Positions 50,851-51,963 of a stretch of 51,963 nt of DNA are shown here, piece after piece. The position numbers and the translations under genes are program-made. How positions within the stretch are numbered: position 1 is the stretch's first letter; every line of letters begins with the position of its first letter. This DNA is from Sphingomonadales bacterium (lineage in GTDB: Bacteria > Pseudomonadota > Alphaproteobacteria > Sphingomonadales > Sphingomonadaceae). The DNA lies in contig JAQGKX010000104.1 of the NCBI GenBank assembly GCA_028289885.1, forward strand, positions 1-51,963, read 5' to 3'. The notes beneath the pieces were generated by a model, which was not told the origin of the DNA, ran no database searches, and was given only the letters and a program-made list of their open reading frames with translations.

Positions 50851-51963
50851 ATGAAACAGGATTGGAAAGCGCGGTTTACCGCATTGCGATCCGCGCCCGT
50901 AGCCGAAGCTATTGCCGAACTCGCGACAGCGCCACTTTCACTGATGATGATAGCGGCGGAGGCCATGACGCTTGAGGGTTTCGGTCAGACCGTCACCTAT
51001 TCGCGAAAGGTCTTCATTCCGCTTACCAAGCTTTGCCGTGACGTCTGCCACTATTGCACTTTCGCCACCACACCTGCTCATGTCGGCAGCGCTTACCTGT
51101 CGCGTCAGGAAGTCCTGGATATCGCTCGTGCTGGGGAAGCGGCAGGGTGTCGTGAGGCGTTGTTCACGCTGGGCGATCAGCCTGAGGCCCGTTATTCCGC
51201 CGCCCGCGAAGCGTTGGCCGCGGCGGGGCATGCGACGACCTTGTCCTATCTAGGCGAAATGGCGGCTGCCGTGCTTGCCGAAACGAGCTTGTTGCCACAC
51301 CTCAATCCGGGATTGATGGACGCAGCGGATTATGCCGCGTTGCGCCCCCATGCGGTTTCGATGGGGATCATGCTGGAAAGTATCTCAGACCGGCTCTGTG
51401 AACGCGGAGGTCCGCATTTTGGATCGCCTGACAAACTGCCCTCGCTTCGCCTGACGGCCATCGAGGAAGCGGGTAGGGCGCTGATACCGTTTACCACGGG
51501 GCTTTTGATCGGCATCGGTGAAACACGTGCCGAGCGCATAGAGGCGCTGGTCGCCATTCGTGACCTGCACGCACGTTTCGGACATATTCAGGAAGTCATC
51601 ATCCAGAATTTCCGCGCCAAGCCGGGCACCAGAATGGTCGATCACGCCGAACCATCGCTCGAAGATCATCTCTGGACCGTATCTGCAGCACGCCTCATCC
51701 TCGGACCGGATATGACCATTCAGGTGCCGCCCAATCTTCAGCCTGAAGGGTTGGCGGCGCTCATCCGCGCAGGTGCCAATGACTGGGGCGGAGTCTCGCC
51801 GGTTACGCCCGATCATGTAAATCCAGAAGCACCCTGGCCGCATCTTGACGCTCTGGCCATTGTGACCCGTGATGCCGATCGCGTGCTGACGCAACGACTT
51901 GCGATTGGACCAGCTTTTGCGCTGAATGCGAATACCTGGCTAGATCCAGTATTGGCTGTGCGC
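50851..51963 (+). CDS. fbiC: FbiC / CofG-type FO synthase, 5' part (runs off window)
   Basis: The 371 codons in the window encode a radical SAM enzyme of the CofG type. FIPLTKLCRDVCHYCTF has the cluster motif CxxxCxxC (Cys62, Cys66, Cys69), followed by SRQEVLDIARAGEAAGCREA and LFTLGDQPE, LSYLGEMAAAVL, LPHLNPGLMD and MGIMLESISDRL, all typical of the 7,8-didemethyl-8-hydroxy-5-deazariboflavin synthase. It makes FO, the chromophore of coenzyme F420, from tyrosine and a pyrimidine. The start is an ATG at 50851 after GAGAGG; another ATG lies in frame at 50827. Whether the CofH half is fused, as in FbiC, lies outside the window. Confidence 0.85.
   Translation, partial: MKQDWKARFTALRSAPVAEAIAELATAPLSLMMIAAEAMTLEGFGQTVTYSRKVFIPLTKLCRDVCHYCTFATTPAHVGSAYLSRQEVLDIARAGEAAGCREALFTLGDQPEARYSAAREALAAAGHATTLSYLGEMAAAVLAETSLLPHLNPGLMDAADYAALRPHAVSMGIMLESISDRLCERGGPHFGSPDKLPSLRLTAIEEAGRALIPFTTGLLIGIGETRAERIEALVAIRDLHARFGHIQEVIIQNFRAKPGTRMVDHAEPSLEDHLWTVSAARLILGPDMTIQVPPNLQPEGLAALIRAGANDWGGVSPVTPDHVNPEAPWPHLDALAIVTRDADRVLTQRLAIGPAFALNANTWLDPVLAVR

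Noticed and set aside
1-51963. CRISPR arrays, rRNA and tRNA genes, replication or partition genes, integrases
   Set aside because: None recognised on either strand. No direct repeats with regular spacing and no cloverleaf-like tRNA pattern were seen, though a covariance-model search would be more sensitive than reading by eye.

Overview
The window looks like alphaproteobacterial chromosome, most likely from the Sphingomonadaceae (Sphingomonas, Sphingobium or Novosphingobium type). The evidence is a sphingan-like exopolysaccharide (EPS) locus, sphingomonad-type families (DUF1244 and SirB1 remnants, DUF2490, a BBP2-type outer-membrane barrel), a large TonB-dependent receptor and GC-rich coding sequence. 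All family names come from reading the translations; no database search was run.

Layout. 1-4.1 kb is a decayed accessory zone: an IS3-family element end inside a SirB1-like gene, fragments of DUF1244 and subtilase genes, a frameshifted membrane protein and one intact small lipoprotein. 4.1-32 kb is the EPS locus. It holds two GT2 and four GT4 glycosyltransferases, an FkbM and a class I methyltransferase, a Wzy-type polymerase, two paralogous PST flippases (one with an extra C-terminal DUF952-like domain), a Wzc-type tyrosine autokinase, a BBP2-like barrel, a Wza-type export lipoprotein, an ExoY-type initiating sugar transferase, a GH16 glycanase, a flavoprotein, a membrane-anchored PilZ protein and a HAD/partner gene pair. 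Together these would prime the lipid carrier, build and modify the repeat unit, flip it, polymerise it, export it and trim it, with c-di-GMP input. Remnants of IS elements, acyltransferases and a duplicated GT2 5' end show that the locus has been reshuffled.

32-35.2 kb is again decayed, with one 59-residue zinc-ribbon protein and GMC oxidoreductase and MFS remnants. 35.2-38.2 kb is a tidy same-strand group, SnoaL-like / SDR / GST / GST, probably a small catabolic or detoxification operon. 38.9-39.8 kb encodes a PAS-GGDEF diguanylate cyclase. 40.6-43.4 kb is a chromate-resistance locus: a CsoR/FrmR-type repressor divergent from chrB, followed by a chrA-chrC region that has collapsed by deletion and frameshifts, then a DUF2490 outer-membrane protein. 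43.5-48.1 kb holds an APC permease, a secreted NTF2-like protein, a CE4 polysaccharide deacetylase and an unusual in-frame fusion of an AI-2E transporter N-terminus to a LuxR-type regulator. 48.2-52 kb holds a TonB-dependent receptor divergent from the 5' part of fbiC (coenzyme F420 precursor synthesis), which runs off the window.

The recurring theme is gene remodelling by deletion and fusion. Two fusions are open and may work (flippase-DUF952, AI-2E-LuxR). Others are clearly dead (chrA/chrC, GMC/MFS). No rRNA, tRNA or CRISPR array was recognised.
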